Positions 58,176-64,000 of a stretch of DNA of 64,000 nucleotides are shown in pieces. Numbering within the stretch: the stretch's first letter is position 1; the number at the start of each line of letters is the position of its first letter. Origin of the DNA: Trema orientale (lineage: Eukaryota > Streptophyta > Magnoliopsida > Rosales > Cannabaceae). Made by a program: the position numbers and the translations under genes. Below the pieces are notes generated by a model. That model had not been told where the DNA came from, did not search any database, and was given only the letters and a program-made list of their open reading frames with translations. Where the stretch lies: positions 326,967 through 390,966 of the forward strand of contig JXTC01000093.1 of assembly GCA_002914845.1 (NCBI GenBank). Reading direction: 5' to 3'.

Positions 58176-58811
58176 ATGGACACAAAAGTTAAAATGGTTA
58201 TGATACTTTTGGTGTTCATCTTAGTCTCTCGTGTCTCGGCCTTCAATTATATTACTTGCCCAAAATGTGGGAACTTTGAAGTTCCTTACCCTTTTAGCAC
58301 TGATGATAACTGTGGTGACCTTAGATACAAGGTCAGCTGCAACAATGGGAACCTAGAGTTCCCCTCAGCTGAAGGCTTTCACTACAAAATTCTGAGCATT
58401 AACCCAACTACTCAAAAGCTCATCATTAGGCCACCTATGATCCTGGAAGACACATGTTACTCTTCTGATTTCCCTCAGGGGGGTCTAAGGCTTGATGAGA
58501 GATCACCTTTCAACATATCAACACACAACACTGTCCTCTTGCTCAACTGTACAGCTGCCCTTCTCCGCTCTCCGCTTAATTGTTCTTTCAACAGCTTTTG
58601 TAGGCAGTTTGAGAATGAAAAGGAGGAGGGTAGTGGTTGTAAGAGTAGCCTTTGTTGCCATTACTTGAAAGATTCAAGCATGACTTCACATTTCATCAGG
58701 GTCAGGCCAGGAGGCTGTACTGCTTACACTTCTGTGGTGGATATTAAGCCTGAAGATCCTATTGATCAATGGAACTATGGCATTGAGCTGCAGTGGTTGC
58801 CTCCTAACTGA
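58176..58811 (+). CDS. Secreted GUB_WAK (wall-associated kinase galacturonan-binding) protein without kinase
   Basis: Single exon, 211 residues. A signal peptide covers residues 1 to about 22 (VMILLVFILVSRVSA). The mature part opens with the Cys pattern CPKCG, then VPYPF and CGD, as in the extracellular galacturonan-binding domain of wall-associated receptor kinases. The C-terminal part has paired cysteines (CKSSLCCHY, GGCTAY) and ends with WNYGIELQWLPPN. In WAK-like kinases that last motif closes the ectodomain before the membrane span. Here TGA follows at once, with no membrane or kinase region in the next 1.7 kb. Likely cell-wall or apoplastic protein; ligand binding is inferred from the family. 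ATG 58176 was chosen over the upstream in-frame TTG because the signal peptide then starts normally. Confidence 0.87.
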   Translation: MDTKVKMVMILLVFILVSRVSAFNYITCPKCGNFEVPYPFSTDDNCGDLRYKVSCNNGNLEFPSAEGFHYKILSINPTTQKLIIRPPMILEDTCYSSDFPQGGLRLDERSPFNISTHNTVLLLNCTAALLRSPLNCSFNSFCRQFENEKEEGSGCKSSLCCHYLKDSSMTSHFIRVRPGGCTAYTSVVDIKPEDPIDQWNYGIELQWLPPN

Positions 58812-60530
58812 TGTTAGGGGACTAATCATAATATATGCAGATGCTCACTTGTCTGTCTCAAGGCCAAGTTGATAATTTCACTTCAAAAATATTAAACAAA
58901 AATAAAACTTTAGATGGTTTTTTTCTTTTCTTCTCTTTTTTTTTTTTCGGTCGAACTAGGCCACTTCTTGAAGTTGGCCATTTGCTTGTGTGTAACAACA
59001 GTGTGTTGGTTTTAGAGACTTGTTTTGGATTTTTATTTTGGTTTCTATTATTATTGAATAAACTTTGGTGGGTTGCATATCATGTAATGCAGCCCATATT
59101 GAAGAAAAATACAAGGGAAAAAGGTCAAGATCCTCTTGTTCGCTTTTGTAGCAGTACGTGTTCAATGAAATTAAGTAGGAAATCCTGTACACTCTCATAT
59201 CTTTTTTAAGAAAACTTGGTAGTTGATACTGTCTTGGTAAATCTTGAACTTTTTATTGGAAAACAAAAAAAAAAAACCATTCACGTAGCCAAACAAGATC
59301 TTAATATATTCATACAACTACAAGAATGACCTGCTGATGCAACTTGCCAATCCCACGCGTTACAAATTAATTTCGATGAGGCCTCGTATTTGTATAGCCT
59401 TGAAGCAGCTTACTTGGCCTATGGAGTGATTTGGCGGAGAGAACCCAACGTTCAAAATTATCCGGACAGCAAATAGTTTGAAATTTGATGACCCAATGAG
59501 GTGACAACACGCTTAAACTCTTTGTCAAGAAGAATAGTTTTCCCATGATTCAACTAATATTAAGTTTGAGTTATAGACCTTGGTCTTAGTATGATCAATC
59601 CTTAAATCAGGGACCAAAATTGAAAAGAAATAAAAGGAAGAAAAAAAAGGTTTGCAAAGAGACGGATTATTCAAGGTAGCTAGCTAGCTGTAACATTGGA
59701 TAACTCGGGGATTAAAATGTGATGATAAAACATAGTCCAAAGATCTTGTTTGAACCATTTAGTCGGACCAAAATAGAGTTAGGGAGTTGTATAGAACCAA
59801 AACTGATTAACCCAACAGGATAAAAAAAACGAGTAGGAATTTTTTCAGTTCATATTTTACCCAAATAAAACCTAAAATCCCCGGGAGAAAACGACTTGTC
59901 AGTTGTGCATTGGTAAACCCCATAGTCAAGAGGAGATACTGAAAAGCCATAAATTATACAACCATAATTGAATAAAATTACAGGCAACAGTAAGATTCGG
60001 GAACCAAAAACATAGAAATCAACACGAAGTCAATACACTTTACAGTTTGAACGCCTGTTACATGAATCAGAATGATAAGAAAAGTGTAAGTTAGCCGGGT
60101 ATCGTGGACAATTGCAAAAAACTTATCCACAAGTATCCCAATCAAATGTATATTCGTTGAACCAACAAAATAATACTGAGGGGCAAGGGCGCAATTTGGT
60201 GTTAGCTTAAGAAGTGGGGGATATAGAAGAGCTACTGTATCAAAACATATCACTATGGAATCTTCAAATTACTTACAAACACAAGCCGTTAGCTATCAAA
60301 ACCATCATAAAGATATCTTTATCTATCAGACACCCTTCTTTTCTCCGTCAGTCAGTCCCAACAGCTGAGCACAAACCAGAATCCACACAAACTCTTTAAC
60401 AAGTGCAAAATAGCTACTGGCCCTTCGTACCTCAACCTCATTTCTTACAAAAAAAACATCTATAATAATCACCACCTTGCAAAGGAAGACTACCAACCTA
60501 AGTATGCTCACACCGCCATGGTAAAAAATA
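58812..60530. other. Spacer between the convergent GUB_WAK and PP2C genes
   Basis: No WAK-type kinase exon, transmembrane segment or other gene was found on either strand. The short ORFs lack family features. Confidence 0.55.
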
Positions 60531-60556
60531 TATATGATGAATCAGGGGGATTATCA

Positions 60557-62744
60557 CTACGAGATTATTGTGGGTCTGCTCGCCCTTTTTCCTTCCATGG
60601 CATCTTTCTTTTTCCGACAAGTTGTGCAGAGGAAGGGGCCTTCCCAGGGCTTAGATGCTGGTGAGAAAAATGGGCCAGAGTTCACCGATAAACCATCAGC
60701 CGGGGGCTGATCCACTTGGCAGACTGCACATCTGAAGATTCCCGAACTTGCGTCCAGAGGAAAATCCTTACCAAGCCTGTATTTTCATGGGGTAAAGTAG
60801 AGGAATTAACACAACTACACAATAGATGTATCACACTCATCACGGGACAGAGGAACTACGAATAAGGAAGAAAAGAAATAATCTTCATGAACAAGACTGC
60901 CTTTTTAAACTCATGGCTTCAAAGCATCCAAATAAGACCAAAACATAAGAAAATACATACATTTTCATATTGATTAAAACATATATTTTCAGTTGTAGCA
61001 TCTGCTCTATTCATCTGTTGCATCCTCTTTGCAACTATTAGAGAATGTACCTTTCAGCAAGCATCGCAGAACCCTCTTCAAATAACTCCTCCACAACTCC
61101 AACAGCAGAAAGCTTAGCTTTGTTTACAGGATTTTGGGATTTCTTCCCAAAGAGAAGTGAAGAAAGCATATTTTGCCTCTTCCTTGGTGTTGGAGGCAAG
61201 ACAGGCTGGTCTGATGGGATTATATCAACAACCAGGCAAGTTGTATCGTCCTTCAAACCCCTTGATCTTAGGGCCTCCTAGAAAATGCAACAAATAAATT
61301 TTAGGACAAATAAAGATAAATAACTTGCATGTTGCTAAAAAGTGAGTGTCATAGACAACACCTTAACCACCAGCTTTGCAGCAAGCTCAGCAGGCAGTCC
61401 CCGACAAGATTTTGCCGCCATATCAGAAGACAGTGCATCCCATATTCCATCAGAAGCTATTATTAGTCTTCCTCCAGCATTTGAAAGCTGCATATGCAAG
61501 AAATATAAATGAGAAAAGGTACTTCTGCATTACAATGTTTTATCAGAAACAAAATGAAACCATCTTCAACAGGAAAATATGAATTCACCTTCACTTGCTT
61601 AACATGTGGAATGGGAACAATGAATTCTCCTACGTCTGTGTCACCGATTGACCTTGAAAGGCATAATCCACCGGGCCAGCAGCGAAGTGGGCCAACCTAG
61701 GAACCATGTAAACATTCAACGTTTGTGACCAAAAGAGAAAAATTCCCTCCAAAACATCTTTATGGTGTGGAAAATGTAAATATAAAGAAATAACAGTATT
61801 ACCTCATTACCGCCAAAAACATTGAGTCTTCCTACTTCACCCCCACTTGCAGTTACACGCTCCCTCTCTTCTACATTTTCTTCCAGCCTGTGGTCAACAG
61901 TCAAGAGAGAAACTACACCTCCTTGAGTGTCCAATATGCATCGAGAATCCCCAACAGATGCAACAGTCACAGTCCACCCATCAATCACAACAAATGTCAC
62001 AGTTGTCCCTGAAGTTTCGCCTGTTGGTGATATTCAAATATGAGATGGGAACAACGAAGAAATGTAACAAGAGGTATATGAATGAAAATTTGGTACATGC
62101 CTTTCTGCTGAAATTCTATGTCAGTTTTCACAAAACCTGCAACCAATGCCCGAGGAAGTGCTTGAAGCCACTCTTCCCTACTAATTCCTTGGGGGATTGC
62201 ACTCAAGACGTTATCCAATAAATTCTCTTTTGCAAAGATAGCAGCTGATATACCATTATGCCCATCAAATATCTGCTAATTAAGAATTCCTAATTGGTAT
62301 CATAAACAACATACAATGAAAAAAAATTAAGCACTTCATTTTTCATATATTATATGAGCGTAGGGGTCCAACTACATTGAACCAAGTTCGAATAAAGGTA
62401 AAGTCATCTGAGCTCAGTTGAAAATTATTAAGATTTAAATTTTTTCTCTAACTTCTCATCTTAAAGTAGAATAGAAGGGTGATTAGCTGTCTTCATATTT
62501 AGTTCACAAAGAGCAATATAGAATGAAACAATACCGCAAAAACAGAAAATGATGTCGATGGATTCCCAGGAATCCTCTGGCAATCTGGTTTTATCAGAAA
62601 ATAATCTTCTCCTTTCTTGGCCAAAGCAGCTTGGCCATATTTCACAAATGGTTTCTCAACCTTCTCACCCCTAAGCTCACGACCAATCAAAGTTGCGAGG
62701 GGGACAAGAGAAGGCTTCATCATTGATATTTCTGTCTGGCTCAT
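60557..62744 (-). CDS. PP2C-type Ser/Thr protein phosphatase with C-terminal double-CxxC tail
   Basis: Metal-dependent protein phosphatase. Seven exons on the minus strand: 62744-62535, 62272-62101, 62020-61803, 61696-61589, 61487-61362, 61277-61051, 60776-60557, giving 426 residues. PP2C motifs in order: FDGHNG (D73, G74), SGTTVTFVVI, ASVGDSRC, VDHRLE, LSRSIGD, ASDGIWDAL (D249) and KDDTTCLVV (D288 or D289). The usual DNxT is DDTT here, which also occurs in related plant PP2Cs. The tail has CAVC at 370-373 and CTTC at 404-407 and a basic end (CRKKKDAMEGKR), suggesting a zinc-ribbon-like fold. The second intron starts with GC (AAAG|GCATGT). Closest to the Arabidopsis At1g68410/At1g09160 group by recall; substrate unknown. 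Confidence 0.93.
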
Positions 62745-63780
62745 TTTGTTCTATGTTTCAACATTTCGGAGAACCTGCAGCCACGCCAATTACCCGAATA
62801 ATCAACTAAAGCCCTTTCACAATTTAACCGTACATGGGTAGAACAAAATACAAACTGCTAAATCATATCTAGCAAATCTATTTAACTTTTTTCTATTAGG
62901 CAGATAAGTTGAATGATAAAGCAAAAAACACTTCAGAGGAAATCAAATACCATTGAACTTCTTTACAAATGAAAAGAAATCAATGTTACTCTGCATTTCA
63001 ACATTTCCCGGCTTCATAAGAAAATAGTATACCCACTTTAAATCAACGACAATTTACACGATTTCCCACCCATGAGTCTAAACTTAAGCACGTTTATTGA
63101 TTATTACCCTATGTACTTTTCGGAGCATTTATTCTCAATTTGCAAGTACCCTCATCTGAACAAAAAGAACACACCCCATTAGCAATCAAATAATGATCAA
63201 CAAAATGTGCAAACAATTAAGCTTCCCTGAAAACCCTAATCCATTAAAACAATCCAAGAAACCCATACTCGAACCCAAATGCAGTTCATTCTCGAACCTT
63301 TATTGCAATGCCCTTTGAAACCCATTTTACAAAAATACGTATAAACTCGAACAAAGCTAAAAAATAGATCAAGAGAGAACAAACATTTGCGAGAATGACG
63401 AACAAAATTTCGCGGAAAGTTTCAGAAACCCTAACACTCACAGCTGAACAAAGCGAGTCAGTCACAGATCGAGCAAAGAGGACCGTACATTGAACGCATC
63501 TACAAATCTTTCGTTCCCAAAAGCATCAGAGGCAACTCCATTGCAAATTAAGCTCCACCGATTGCTCAAAAACCCTCCTGAAGAGAAAATCTTTTAGAGA
63601 GAGAAAGTAGTGAGGGAAAGAGAGGTAAGAGAATCGCAGCTTTTTTCTATGATTTGATTGGAGGATAAATCTAGAGAGAGAGAGAGAGAGAAGAGAGAGA
63701 GTGAGAGAGAGAAGAAGATGAAGAAGAAAAAAACGCGGAAAAGGGGTATGATTTGGTGGCAAAGAATTTCATAATGACAT
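62745..63780 (-). promoter_or_regulatory. 5' UTR and promoter of the PP2C gene with GA repeat
   Basis: The region upstream of ATG 62744 is leader and probably a 5' UTR intron; an acceptor-like TTCTCCGAAATG context lies near 62770 but the donor is unresolved. A GA-rich tract with (GA)n at about 63672-63715 (CT-rich on the coding strand) marks the core promoter or leader. Confidence 0.4.
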
Positions 63781-64000
63781 TTATGTCCTAATCTTCGGTG
63801 TAATTGAGGAGTATCTGAAATGACACAAATGCCCTTGCGTGTGTTGGGTTTGTACTCAATCTGTGTAATGGCATTTTAGGAGAACGAATCAACGGCTGTC
63901 CACAATATAATATAGGATGAAAAGTAGTAAAAACAGCTTTTCGTATTATTTTGGTATTTTATTTTATATTATTAAATTTTAGCTTTTCTGAACTCTTATC
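63781..64000. other. Edge of window, no gene seen
   Basis: AT-rich upstream DNA of the PP2C gene; nothing recognisable. Confidence 0.5.

Overview
The window is nuclear DNA from a flowering plant, probably a eudicot. The genes have short exons and AT-rich introns and encode plant-specific families: LLM-type B-GATA, Di19, SYP4-type syntaxin, GUB_WAK and plant PP2C proteins. The gaps between genes hold decayed plant LTR retrotransposons, a LINE remnant and MITE-like foldback repeats. I cannot name the species. Runs of N at 100-106, 5112, 11118 and 44213-44446 mark a draft assembly, and two of them remove conserved codons.

Layout. 28-923 (+): 3' end of an importin-alpha gene. 4806-5479 (+): LLM-domain B-GATA factor, interrupted by a collapsed gap. 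8614-9963 (+): DPD1-like organellar DEDDh exonuclease. 10447-10519 (-): tRNA-Thr(AGT). 11310-14602 (-): SYP41/42/43-type Qa-SNARE in eight exons. 15.0-18.4 kb: foldback repeats. 18984-21236 (+): Di19 zinc-finger protein with a U12-type AT-AC intron. 22802-25526 (-): RING plus PHD nuclear protein. 26.3-34.8 kb: gene-free stretch with a LINE remnant split by a solo LTR, and several MITEs. 35114-41230 (+): eIF3a in 13 exons. 41.3-52.0 kb: retroelement graveyard with copia pieces, a TRIM-like element and tandem repeats. 52207-54432 (+): mitochondrial SSB. 58176-58811 (+): secreted GUB_WAK protein without a kinase. 60557-62744 (-): PP2C phosphatase with a C-terminal double-CxxC tail. All these exon chains were joined by hand from splice sites, reading frame and family conservation, and the phases close in each complete gene.

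The genes are unrelated housekeeping and regulatory genes, each with its own promoter; there is no cluster or operon-like system. Two products act in organelles (DPD1-like nuclease, mtSSB). I found no clearly new multi-gene system. The most notable signals are the AT-AC intron in Di19, two GC-AG introns, an upstream ORF overlapping the DPD1 start codon as ATGA, the TRIM-like element, the nested solo LTR with intact target duplication, and dispersed repeat families not explained by any named element.
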